Shown in pieces: positions 1-7,149 of a stretch of DNA of 23,384 nt. The notes under the pieces are model-generated. The model had not been told where the DNA came from. It saw nothing but the letters and a program-made list of their open reading frames with translations, and did no database searches. The number at the start of each line of letters is the position of its first letter. Positions within the stretch are counted from its first letter, which is position 1. The position numbers and the translations under genes were made by a program. This stretch comes from UKL13-2 sp043793345 (GTDB taxonomy: Bacteria > Pseudomonadota > Gammaproteobacteria > Burkholderiales > Usitatibacteraceae): positions 1 to 23,384 of the forward strand of contig JAYVXF010000057.1 in the NCBI GenBank assembly GCA_043793345.1, given 5' to 3'.

Positions 1-586
1 ATGCGGTGTAGCCCAGCAGCCGTGCCTTGTACAAGCCGGAGGCCGCACTGCCGGTGTAGAGCGCATCGAGCACCACGCCCGAGGCGCGACCCTCGGGGAC
101 CGGCATTTGCTCTTCATTGATAAACCGCCGCTTCATCGGGAACGCCACCAGCACGCCGAGTATCGAGACCACCACCATCCACGCCACCATTTGCCACCAC
201 GGAATGATGCGACCCGTGATCAACATGTATGCCGCCAGACTCGCGATCAACGGTGAGACCATATAGCCGGCTGCCGTGGCGATCGATTGCGTGCAGTTGT
301 TTTCCAGAATGGTGAAATCTGTCGCCAAGCCCGCGCCATGCAAAGCGCGATAGATCGCAAATGAAAGGATCACCGACGTGAGGCCAACGCCGATGCCGAC
401 GCCGGTTTTCGCGCCTACGTACAGGGCGGTCGCGGCCAACACGCCACCGAGAAAAAATCCGGTAAGCGCCGAACGCAACGTGAGCTGCGGCATGTCACCG
501 CGAAAAATATTTTTGAACCACCACGCATCTTTTTGCTGCCGTGACCAGGTACTGATCTGCTCGTCGTTTAATTGTTGGAGGGCCAT
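1..586 (-). CDS. OPT family oligopeptide transporter, N-terminal part (runs off window)
   Basis: This gene starts at ATG 586-584 and reads leftward for 195 codons without a stop until the window edge, so only the N-terminal third or so is visible. The predicted role is import of oligopeptides (or metal chelates) across the inner membrane by the OPT superfamily. Support: long hydrophobic segments (about residues 37-60, 64-82, 103-125, 128-150), an ENNCTQSIATAAGY stretch at 95-108 resembling the family's N-x-x-Q-T-I-A-S-A-A-G-Y signature, and EEQMPVPEGRA at 158-168, which matches the conserved E-Q-L-P-F-P-x-G region. The first 30 residues are hydrophilic, as expected for a cytoplasmic N-terminus. 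No strong Shine-Dalgarno is visible before the ATG (only a GAGA about 6 bases upstream). The substrate cannot be told from sequence alone. Confidence 0.85.
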   Translation of the reverse strand, partial: MALQQLNDEQISTWSRQQKDAWWFKNIFRGDMPQLTLRSALTGFFLGGVLAATALYVGAKTGVGIGVGLTSVILSFAIYRALHGAGLATDFTILENNCTQSIATAAGYMVSPLIASLAAYMLITGRIIPWWQMVAWMVVVSILGVLVAFPMKRRFINEEQMPVPEGRASGVVLDALYTGSAASGLYKARLLGYTA

Positions 587-867
587 GGGTTCTCGATATT
601 TTTTTGATGAAAATTTCGTCATCGCGGTTTGATGACGAGTGCATTTGTCATCAGCTTTTGGCTGATGGTGAGCGATTATGACAGAGCCGATGACGGTGCA
701 GTAATCGCGATTTGCACATACTAAACACCAGCGTGGGCGCGGAGTTCCAGTCATTTATGGCTGGAAATAGCCGTAAAATGGCGGTCTACGCGATAATTTG
801 CGGCATAATCAGCACTCACCCCGGACGGTTTAAACTCATATCATGTTGACGCCCGCTTCCCCGCCCA
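587..867. other. Divergent intergenic region with a short hairpin
   Basis: This 281-base gap separates the divergent OPT transporter and PH-domain genes, so it should hold promoters for both. I see one perfect 7-bp stem with a 5-base loop (CATCAGC at 649-655, GCTGATG at 661-667) and several repeated GATGA/TCATC motifs around 606-640. No tRNA, convincing ORF or textbook -35/-10 pair could be assigned by eye. Confidence 0.4.
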
Positions 868-1425
868 ATGACCGAGCCTAATCCCATGCATGCCAAATTC
901 AATCCGCTGATCCGCCCCTATCTGGTGTTGCAGATCGGCTTTATTCTGGCGATGACCATCATCGGTATTCCGCTGGCACTCATCTGGTTTCTGGGCGTTG
1001 GCCAATGGTGGGCGCGGCATTATTTCGCCAAGCTCGATTGCCACCTGGATGACAAAAAACTGCGCTACCGCAAAGGCATTCTGGTGACCGTGGAAAAAAC
1101 CATTCCACTGGAAAACATCCAGGATGTGACTTTCATCGAGGGACCAATCCTGCGCTACTTTCATTTGAGTACGCTCAAGTTTGAAACCGCCGGTAGCAGC
1201 GCGGGTCAGGCAAACGACATGCATCTCACCGGCATCATCGACGCACACGATTTTCGCAACAAGATTCTGGACGCGCGCGATGCGCTGAAACAGCGGGGAC
1301 GCACGCTACCCGCAATGGCTCCAGCACAAACCGAAAATAAATTCATGGCCGCGCAACTCGTCGCACTGCACGGTATCGAGCGGCGGATGGACGAAATGAT
1401 TGCCCTGCTCAGGGAGCGAAAATAG
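868..1425 (+). CDS. PH domain-containing membrane protein (bPH2 family)
   Basis: A 185-residue protein of the bacterial pleckstrin-homology-like group (bPH2/YdbT-type, PF03703). A hydrophobic hairpin at residues about 18-45 should anchor it in the inner membrane. The PH-like core follows at about 58-135: LRYRKGILVTVEKTIPL, then ENIQDVTFIEGPILRYFHL, then a TLKFETAG strand. The strand-IPLENIQDV-strand pattern is the family hallmark. The C-terminal 25 residues are charged and helical and could form a small coiled coil. ATG 868 gives the longest frame; ATG 886 is an alternative, and neither has a clear ribosome-binding site. The molecular role of bPH2 proteins is generally unknown. The gene stands alone and converges on the cytochrome c gene, 25 bases away. 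Confidence 0.8.
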   Translation: MTEPNPMHAKFNPLIRPYLVLQIGFILAMTIIGIPLALIWFLGVGQWWARHYFAKLDCHLDDKKLRYRKGILVTVEKTIPLENIQDVTFIEGPILRYFHLSTLKFETAGSSAGQANDMHLTGIIDAHDFRNKILDARDALKQRGRTLPAMAPAQTENKFMAAQLVALHGIERRMDEMIALLRERK

Positions 1426-1442
1426 CCCTACGTAGCCCTACG
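1423..1442. repeat. 10-bp perfect tandem duplication over a stop codon
   Basis: TAGCCCTACG occurs twice back to back (1423-1432 and 1433-1442). The first copy contains the TAG stop of the PH-domain gene. It lies in the short gap between two convergent genes and is most simply a slippage duplication. Confidence 0.8.
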
Positions 1443-1450
1443 CGCCAACT

Positions 1451-1861
1451 TCACTTGCCGCATGCGGCCGAACCGCCCGCCTGCTTCAAATACGCAATCA
1501 AATCACCCCGCTCCTTCGCATCGGGCACGCCGTCGTAGGTCATGCTGCTGCCCGGCACCATTTTCAATGGCTTGGCAAGAAAGCGATTGAGCGTCGCCTC
1601 GTTCCAGATGATGCCGGATTTTTTCATCGCGGCCGAATAGTCGAACCCCGCTACCGTGCCTGCACGGCGGCCAATCAGGCCGCAATGACGCGGCCCGACG
1701 CGATCATAGCTGAGCGCGTGACAGGCAAGGCAGCGGGCGTAAATTTGCTCGCCGCGTTGTGCGCGCTCAGTGACGTTTCCCGGCGTACCGGGAGCTGCCG
1801 TCGACGCGCCCGCGCGCGCGATGAGCGTAACGGCGGCAAGCGCAATCAGCAACCGCGACAT
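1451..1861 (-). CDS. Class I c-type cytochrome (cytochrome c2-like), exported
   Basis: A 136-residue periplasmic electron carrier. An N-terminal signal peptide (about residues 1-23, ending near STAA-P) precedes the heme-binding motif C44-L-A-C47-H48. M107 in the PGSSM segment is in the usual place for the axial methionine ligand. GLIGRRAG (61-68) and the FLAKP segment are typical of cytochrome c2-like folds. Two further cysteines (C60, C134) could form a disulfide. The start is ATG 1861-1859, overlapping the TGA of the upstream ferritin-like gene by one base (TGATG), which implies translational coupling. A TTG three bases upstream is a less likely start. It is the last gene of the sigma factor/ferritin-like/cytochrome operon, so it probably serves the same stress or redox response. 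Confidence 0.88.
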   Translation of the reverse strand: MSRLLIALAAVTLIARAGASTAAPGTPGNVTERAQRGEQIYARCLACHALSYDRVGPRHCGLIGRRAGTVAGFDYSAAMKKSGIIWNEATLNRFLAKPLKMVPGSSMTYDGVPDAKERGDLIAYLKQAGGSAACGK

Positions 1862-2433
1862 CAAGCCATGAACGCCGAAGGCACCGGCACTTCACCGACC
1901 GCCTGCCGCAGAATCGCCCAGTGCATCGCTTCATCACCGAGAATGCTGGCAGCGGCTTTGGCGAGATCGCGATTGCCAAACAACGGTACGGCGCCCAGAT
2001 ATGCACTCACCGCACCCTGCTCCAGCTTCGCCGCGAATCTAAGTACATCGGCTTGCGTCTTCAGTGTCTCGACGGGGAAATTGTATTTCACCTTCGCCAC
2101 TGCCGCTTTGCCGCCGAGCTGCTCGATTGTTTTGGCGAGTAGCGCGGCGTGTTCCTTGTGATGCCCCTGAAAGGTGACGGCGAGATCAAGCACACCTTTT
2201 TCCAGCAGCTTGCTTTCGGCACCGACCTGATAGGCAGCAATCGCCTCAAGCTCCGCGCCAAGTGCGGTGTTGAGAATGGTGACGTCGCCGGTTTTGGCGT
2301 CATCCGATTTGGCAGCGAGAACATCTTTGCCCGCCAGCAATGCGACCGCCGTGCCGGAGAGCACGAGCCCACCGGAGCGGCTAAGGAACAAACGACGTGC
2401 CGCGAGCGGCGTAGGCATTTCAAAAAATGACAT
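1861..2433 (-). CDS. Ferritin-like domain protein with Tat signal
   Basis: A 190-residue protein of the Ferritin_2-like type (PF13668-like four-helix bundle). The N-terminus carries a twin-arginine motif, R13-R14-L-F-L, followed by a hydrophobic stretch to about residue 41, so it is predicted to be exported folded to the periplasm. Candidate di-metal ligands sit in the usual places: E61/E63 in helix 1, E94/H95 in HHKEH, E139 in LEQGAVSAY, and E168/H171 in DEAMH. ATG 2433 was chosen because AAGGAG lies six bases upstream; an open frame extends further up but lacks such a site. The upstream sigma factor gene ends 22 bases before, and the cytochrome gene overlaps the stop. Metal binding is likely; whether it oxidises iron, stores it or detoxifies peroxide cannot be read from the sequence. 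Confidence 0.85.
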   Translation of the reverse strand: MSFFEMPTPLAARRLFLSRSGGLVLSGTAVALLAGKDVLAAKSDDAKTGDVTILNTALGAELEAIAAYQVGAESKLLEKGVLDLAVTFQGHHKEHAALLAKTIEQLGGKAAVAKVKYNFPVETLKTQADVLRFAAKLEQGAVSAYLGAVPLFGNRDLAKAAASILGDEAMHWAILRQAVGEVPVPSAFMA

Positions 2434-2455
2434 GACAATCTCCTTGGGGGTTGGG

Positions 2456-3193
2456 TCAAGCGTGAGTGGGACCATTCCCACTCGTGGTAATCCGGTTCAT
2501 GACATGGGCAACGATGCGATCACAGCGCACGCCGGCGAATGAAAATGCATCATCAATGGCGAAGTCAACGTCGCGCGAAAGCCCTTCCCGCAACAGGCTA
2601 CGGGCACGGAAAAAACGGGTGCGCACGGTCGCTTCCGGAATTTCCAGCGCAACCGCGACTGCTTCGACACTGAGTTCTTCGACCGCGCGCAACATGAATA
2701 CCGTGCGAAATGTATCCGGCAACGTATCAATACGCGCCTCGATCATTCTGCGCACCTCGGCACGCATGGCCAGACGTTCGGGTTGCTCGCTTTCGTTTTG
2801 CGGCATCGTATCTGCCATCAGCACGTCCTCCGCGTCTGTCGCCGACGCAGCGTCAAGCGGGATCACCTGCGCGCCAAGTCGGCCAAGTCGACGAAGACGA
2901 CCCAGCGACTCATTGACAACGATGCGCACCAGCCAGGTCGAGAGCTTGGCGTCGGCGCGAAAGGTGGCAAGCCCGCGCCACGCACGCAGATAGCTTTCCT
3001 GCAGCGCGTCCTCGGTTTCGGTGTCGTCCTTCAGAATGCTGCGCGCGGTACGAAACAATAGTCGGTTGTGACGCCGCATGATGAGTGCGAACGCGCCCGC
3101 GTCGCCGCCTGCCGCCAGCAACGCGAGCTCGTCGCTGCCGGTCGCGTCGGTGCAAGCGGTTTGTCGGGAAAGACTGGCGTGGTCAATTTTCAT
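2456..3193 (-). CDS. ECF-type RNA polymerase sigma factor
   Basis: A 245-residue sigma-70 family regulator of the extracytoplasmic-function class. Region 2 spans about residues 36-102, with the conserved DALQESYLRAWRGL and the promoter-melting helix STWLVRIVVNESLGRLRR. Region 4 spans about 150-205, where LPDTFRTVFMLRAVEELS, IPEATVRTRFFRARSLLRE forms the helix-turn-helix. A C-terminal tail of about 35 residues contains FAGVRCDRIVAHVM with a single cysteine (C224), beyond a minimal ECF. ATG 3193 was chosen; a TTG 30 bases upstream would add ten residues. It is the first gene of the operon with the ferritin-like protein and cytochrome c. No anti-sigma gene is adjacent, so its control must lie elsewhere or in the tail. 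Confidence 0.9.
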   Translation of the reverse strand: MKIDHASLSRQTACTDATGSDELALLAAGGDAGAFALIMRRHNRLLFRTARSILKDDTETEDALQESYLRAWRGLATFRADAKLSTWLVRIVVNESLGRLRRLGRLGAQVIPLDAASATDAEDVLMADTMPQNESEQPERLAMRAEVRRMIEARIDTLPDTFRTVFMLRAVEELSVEAVAVALEIPEATVRTRFFRARSLLREGLSRDVDFAIDDAFSFAGVRCDRIVAHVMNRITTSGNGPTHA

Positions 3194-3280
3194 GTCTGCC
3201 CATTTGATGCAGAGTTGAACCAATACGTTCCGCTTTTTTTTGATCGCCGACGCTTTGCACCTGACAAAACGGCTGCTGCG

Positions 3281-5341
3281 CTATTCTTCCTCCGTCGCAT
3301 GCAGCTTGTGCAACTTCATCAATTCAATCTGCGTATTCACCGGTGCCGGTTCGTAGTGCGAAAGCTCGATCGAATAGCTGCCCTGCCCGCCGGTGAGTGA
3401 TTTAAGGCGCGTCTGATAATCTTTCAATTCCGATAGCGGCGCGACGGCGGTGATGGTCGAAACGCTTGCCGATTGGCCACGGGTGCCGGTGATATGGCCG
3501 CGACGCGCGGATAGATCACCGCTTACCGCGCCGATAGACCCGTCCGGCACCACCACTTCGATGTTCACAATCGGCTCAAGCAGCACCGACCGCGCTTTGG
3601 AAATCGCATCAATAAAAGCCTTGCGACCCGCGATCACAAACGCGATTTCCTTGGAGTCAACATGATGACTCTTGCCGTCATAAATAATGACGCGCACGTC
3701 GTGTACCGGAAAGCCCGCGCGCGGCCCGTTGACCAATACTTCACGGACGCCCTTTTCAACGGCGGGAATAAATTGCGTGGGAATGGTGCCACCGTGAACG
3801 TCGTTGACAAACTCGAAGCCCGCGCCGCGCGCCAGCGGCTCGATGCGCAAGAAAACTTCGCCGAATTGCCCCGCGCCGCCCGATTGTTTCTTGTGACGAA
3901 AATGGCCATCGGCCTTGGCCATGACGGTTTCGCGGTAGGGAATTTTCGGTGGCTTGGTGGTGATCTCCAGACTGTATTGGGTGCGCATGCGTTCCAGCAG
4001 CGAGCGCATATGCAATTCACCCAGACCATTGATCACTGTCTCCTGCGTGGTTGGATGACGCTCGACGACAAAACAGGGATCTTCCATTTCCAGTTTGTGC
4101 AGCACCTCAAAAATACGCTGCTCATCCCCTCTGCGTTTGGGCTCAACCGCCAGCCCATACATCGGCTGCGGGAAATCCAGCGGCAACAGATGGATGCGGT
4201 CTTCATCGTGCGAATCGTGCAGCACCACGTCAAACGCAATCTGCTCGACCTTCGCCACCGCACCAATATCGCCGGGAACGAGTTGCGTGACTTCCTTGAA
4301 ATCTTTGCCTTGCAACATATAGAGGTGGCCAACTTTGAACGGCTTGGTGGTCTCGCCGACGTAGAGCTGCGTGCTCAAGGTGATGGTGCCCTGGTGGACA
4401 CGAAACACGCCGAGCTTACCGATAAAAGGGTCGACGACGACTTTGAATACATGCGCGATGACGTGTTTGTCCGGATCGGCAACGGAGCGGAATTCTTCGG
4501 CGTTTTTCCCCTCACCGCGCACGAACAGCGGCGGATTACCCTCGGTCGGGTTTGGTGCGAGACGCGCAAATATATCCAGCAGCTCGGTCACACCGGCACC
4601 GCTGCGAGCCGAGGTAAAGCAGACCGGAATCAGGTGGCCATCACGCAACGCTTTCTCGAACGGCGCATGCAGTTGTTCGGGCTCAATCGCCTGCCCCTGC
4701 TCCAGATAAAGCGCCATCAATTCTTCGTCGACCTCCACCACCTGATCCACCAGCGCGCTGTGCGCGGCAACGACAGAAGAAAAATCTGCGGCGCCGATTG
4801 GATTAAAAAAACAGTCGGTGACGCTCGCGCCATTGTTGGCAGGCAGGTTGATCGGCAAGCACTCCTTGCCGAAGGCGTCCTGAATCTCCATCAGCAGCGC
4901 GGGCAAATCGATATTGGCTTCGTCGATCTTGTTCACCACCAGCATCGCGCAGAGATGGCGTTTGCGTGCCATTGACATCATGCGCCGCGCGGTGAGCTCG
5001 AGTCCGTTCTGCGCGTTGATGACGATCACGACGGTGTCGATGGCATCGAGCGCCGATATCGCAGGCCCCATGAAATCCGGATAACCCGGCGTGTCAACAA
5101 GGTGAATGCGAACGCAAGGGTCGGTGCCGTGGGAAAAATGCACCACCGAGGAATTTAGCGAATGCTGATAGGCTTTTTCGATGGGGTCAAAGTCACAGAC
5201 CGTTGAGCCCTTCTCCACGCTGCCCGCCACAGTGATTGCACCGGACTTGAACAGCAGCGCCTCGGCGAGTGAAGTCTTCCCCGCACCTGAGTGCCCCACC
5301 AGCGCGATGGCGCGAAGATTTGTCGTCGTAAAGTTGGGCAT
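3281..5341 (-). CDS. EF-G-like translational GTPase (EF-G paralogue)
   Basis: A 686-residue cytoplasmic GTPase close to EF-G in length and domain order. G1 is G16-H-S-G-A-G-K-T23, G3 is D83-T-P-G, and G4 is N137-K-I-D140. They are followed by the beta-barrel domain II (about 290-380), domain III, domain IV (about 470-590, with the GGAGQFGEV stretch) and a C-terminal domain V. The P-loop is not the A-H-I-D-A-G-K-T-T of canonical EF-G, and the switch I R-G-I-T-I motif is absent (KAYQHSLNSSVV instead). It therefore belongs to the EF-G-like group annotated apart from fusA rather than being the housekeeping factor. ATG 5341 is preceded by CAGGAG with six bases of spacing, which decides the start. 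It appears monocistronic, and no ribosomal protein genes are nearby. Its exact role in translation is unknown. Confidence 0.9.
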   Translation of the reverse strand: MPNFTTTNLRAIALVGHSGAGKTSLAEALLFKSGAITVAGSVEKGSTVCDFDPIEKAYQHSLNSSVVHFSHGTDPCVRIHLVDTPGYPDFMGPAISALDAIDTVVIVINAQNGLELTARRMMSMARKRHLCAMLVVNKIDEANIDLPALLMEIQDAFGKECLPINLPANNGASVTDCFFNPIGAADFSSVVAAHSALVDQVVEVDEELMALYLEQGQAIEPEQLHAPFEKALRDGHLIPVCFTSARSGAGVTELLDIFARLAPNPTEGNPPLFVRGEGKNAEEFRSVADPDKHVIAHVFKVVVDPFIGKLGVFRVHQGTITLSTQLYVGETTKPFKVGHLYMLQGKDFKEVTQLVPGDIGAVAKVEQIAFDVVLHDSHDEDRIHLLPLDFPQPMYGLAVEPKRRGDEQRIFEVLHKLEMEDPCFVVERHPTTQETVINGLGELHMRSLLERMRTQYSLEITTKPPKIPYRETVMAKADGHFRHKKQSGGAGQFGEVFLRIEPLARGAGFEFVNDVHGGTIPTQFIPAVEKGVREVLVNGPRAGFPVHDVRVIIYDGKSHHVDSKEIAFVIAGRKAFIDAISKARSVLLEPIVNIEVVVPDGSIGAVSGDLSARRGHITGTRGQSASVSTITAVAPLSELKDYQTRLKSLTGGQGSYSIELSHYEPAPVNTQIELMKLHKLHATEEE

Positions 5342-5425
5342 GGTGCGCTCCTGTTTGTTATTGGATTTCATCATAGGTCAAATGTTGCAGAATGCCAATT
5401 TCCCCGAAGCTGGCGTCTCCCCCTC

Positions 5426-5482
5426 TCCCTCGCTCCCTGCTTCGCTTCAAGTGTTCCCTTGTCTCCCACAAGGGGCGAGGGA
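5426..5482. repeat. C/G-rich inverted repeat
   Basis: TCCCTCGC (5426-5433) pairs with GCGAGGGA (5475-5482). Inside it, CCCTTGT (5456-5462) pairs with ACAAGGG (5468-5474) across a 5-base loop. There is no T-run, so a terminator is unlikely. It resembles the pyrimidine/purine-rich dispersed hairpins seen again near 10556 and 21465. Confidence 0.6.
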
Positions 5483-5630
5483 AGTTTTGCTACCTCCGCT
5501 ACGCAGAGGGCGGTTGCGCTTGATCAGCGCATCTCCCCACCGCATAAATAGTTCAGTGCATTCGCCGCCAGGTCACTTCTACTTTACGAATTAAAATGCT
5601 TTGTGGCTGGATGCATCGGAAAATAGCGTT

Positions 5631-5719
5631 GTCATTTCGAGCGCAGCGAGAAATCTGCTTTGTCTTTTCATCGTTTAAAAGCAGATTTCTCACCCGATGA
5701 GGCCGGGTTCGAAATGACA
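5631..5719. repeat. 89-bp inverted repeat (MITE/REP-like)
   Basis: The left arm begins GTCATTTCGA and the right arm ends TCGAAATGAC, perfect complements at the tips. Further in, AGAAATCTGC on the left matches GCAGATTTCT on the right. The full transcript would fold into one long imperfect hairpin. It lies between the EF-G-like and MFS genes and encodes nothing. Elements with GTCATTTCGA-type ends are, to my knowledge, common in proteobacterial gaps; copy number here cannot be judged. Confidence 0.75.
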
Positions 5720-5772
5720 TAAAAAAAGCGATGCCCGTACGACGATAAGGACAAAAAAATAGGGATGCATGC

Positions 5773-7056
5773 ATGAAGCTAAAAAATGTTTCCGCCTTAA
5801 ACCCCGGCGTCGCCAAACGCGAAGTATTCGCCTGGGCCATGTACGACTTCGCCAACTCGGGCTACACCACAGTGGTGCTCACGGCGGTGTTCAACGCCTA
5901 CTTCGTCTCCGTCATTGCAGCCAAAGCCGAGTGGGCGACTTTTGCATGGACGGCGACACTCGCCATTTCCTATATTGCGGTGATGATTGCAGGGCCCATC
6001 ATTGGTGCGTATGCCGACGCATATGCGGCGAAAAAACGCGTGCTGTTTATCGCCACCATCGGCTGCGTGGCATCAACTGCGGCGCTGTACTACGCGGGGC
6101 CGGGCATGCTGGTGTGGGCGATGGTGTTCATCATCGTATCGAATTTTTGTTACGCCATCGGCGAGAACATTACCGCCGCATTCCTGCCCGAGTTGGCGCG
6201 ACCCGAATCGTTGGGCAAAGTCTCCGGCTGGGGCTGGAGCTGGGGCTATGTCGGTGGACTGGTGGCGTTGGGCGCGTGCCTCGCGTGGATCACCACCGCC
6301 GAAGCGCGCGGCCAGACGACGTCGCAGGCGGTGCCGATGACCGCGCTCATCACGGCGGCGATTTATCTTGCCGGCGCGAGTGTCACGTTTGCATGGCTCA
6401 AGGAACGCGCGCGTCCCGCACCAGTCGTTGACGTCGCGTCGAACACGTTCGCGCGGCTGATGACGACCGCGCGCGAAGCGACAAAATTTCGCGATCTCGT
6501 TTACGTATTTTTGTGCGGCACGTTTTATCAGGCCGGTGTGGCGACCGTCATCACGCTGGCTGCGATCTACGCGCAGGAGGTGATGGGCTTTACGACCACC
6601 GACACGCTGGTGCTGGTGCTGGTGGTGAATGTCACCGCCTGCATCGGCGCGCTCGCATTCGGCTATGTGCAAGACGCTATCGGCAAAAAGCGCGCGTTGG
6701 CGATCACGCTCATCGGCTGGCTGTTGATGATTGGCTTCGCATGGATTGCCACGACCAAGCCGCTGTTCTGGGTAGCAGCCAACCTCGCCGGCATTTGCAT
6801 GGGCTCCAGCCAATCAGCAGGACGTGCGCTGGTCGCGTATTTTTCACCGGTTGATCGGGCTGCGGAATTCTTCGGACTGTGGGGTGTGGCGACGCGACTG
6901 TCTGCGGTGCTGGGGCCATTGACGTATGGCGCGGTGTCTTGGATTAGCGGCGGGAATCATCGGATGGCGATGCTGATTACGGGTGTGTTTTTTATTGCGG
7001 CGCTGGTTGTGTTGGTGCGTGTGGATGAGAGGCGCGGGCGGGCGGTGGTCGCGTAG
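5773..7056 (+). CDS. MFS transporter, Atg22/UMF1 type
   Basis: A 427-residue inner-membrane transporter with about twelve hydrophobic segments. The N-terminal motif EVFAWAMYDFANSGYTTVV (about residues 18-36) is diagnostic of the UMF1/Atg22-like branch of the major facilitator superfamily (PF11700). The loop after the second helix contains GAYADAYAAKKR, the variant of the MFS G-x-x-x-D-R-x-G-R/K-R motif A. A second half-motif, GYVQDAIGKKR, lies near residue 297-307, as expected for two six-helix halves. By analogy with yeast Atg22 it may export amino acids, but the substrate is unknown. ATG 5773 has only a weak AGGGA upstream. The gene is followed after 93 bases by the TPR lipoprotein on the same strand, which has its own strong ribosome-binding site. 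Confidence 0.88.
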   Translation: MKLKNVSALNPGVAKREVFAWAMYDFANSGYTTVVLTAVFNAYFVSVIAAKAEWATFAWTATLAISYIAVMIAGPIIGAYADAYAAKKRVLFIATIGCVASTAALYYAGPGMLVWAMVFIIVSNFCYAIGENITAAFLPELARPESLGKVSGWGWSWGYVGGLVALGACLAWITTAEARGQTTSQAVPMTALITAAIYLAGASVTFAWLKERARPAPVVDVASNTFARLMTTAREATKFRDLVYVFLCGTFYQAGVATVITLAAIYAQEVMGFTTTDTLVLVLVVNVTACIGALAFGYVQDAIGKKRALAITLIGWLLMIGFAWIATTKPLFWVAANLAGICMGSSQSAGRALVAYFSPVDRAAEFFGLWGVATRLSAVLGPLTYGAVSWISGGNHRMAMLITGVFFIAALVVLVRVDERRGRAVVA

Positions 7057-7149
7057 GATTTTGTTGCATCACGCCGTTGCCAAGGTGGCCAACAATGTAC
7101 TTGCCGTTGCGCTAACATAACCTCACCATTTTCACGCGATGGAGGGTCT

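Larger units (their letters stand above)
5342..5772. other. Divergent intergenic region rich in palindromic repeats
   Basis: This 431-base gap separates the divergent EF-G-like and MFS genes. It holds two inverted repeats, listed separately (5426-5482 and 5631-5719), and the promoters of both genes. Short open frames cross it but have no ribosome-binding sites and no recognisable protein. No RNA gene is apparent. Confidence 0.6.

Noticed and set aside
841..1248. 135-codon minus-strand frame overlapping the PH-domain gene
   Set aside because: The plus-strand frame has a recognisable bPH2 pattern and membrane hairpin; the minus frame has neither.
3194..3240. GGAAC (minus strand, 3231-3227) as the -35 of an autoregulated ECF promoter for the sigma factor operon
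   Set aside because: No matching -10 such as cGTCTA occurs at 15-17 bases. The spacing would place the start almost on the ATG.
3662..4975. 437-codon open frame on the plus strand, antisense to the EF-G-like gene
   Set aside because: It lies wholly inside a well-supported GTPase gene on the other strand, shows no recognisable domain, has no good ribosome-binding site and has the arginine/histidine/glutamine-rich look of a complementary-strand frame.
5690..5720. Possible tRNA T-loop (GGTTCGAAATG)
   Set aside because: No cloverleaf arms, anticodon stem or CCA end can be drawn around it. It is part of the inverted repeat at 5631-5719.
5553..5855. 100-codon minus-strand frame in the gap before the MFS gene
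   Set aside because: It crosses an inverted repeat and the start of the MFS gene, with no recognisable protein or ribosome-binding site.
6073..6813. 246-codon minus-strand frame inside the MFS gene
   Set aside because: Composition is rich in R, H, Q and G with no hydrophobic core, and it is fully overlapped by a clear transporter on the other strand.
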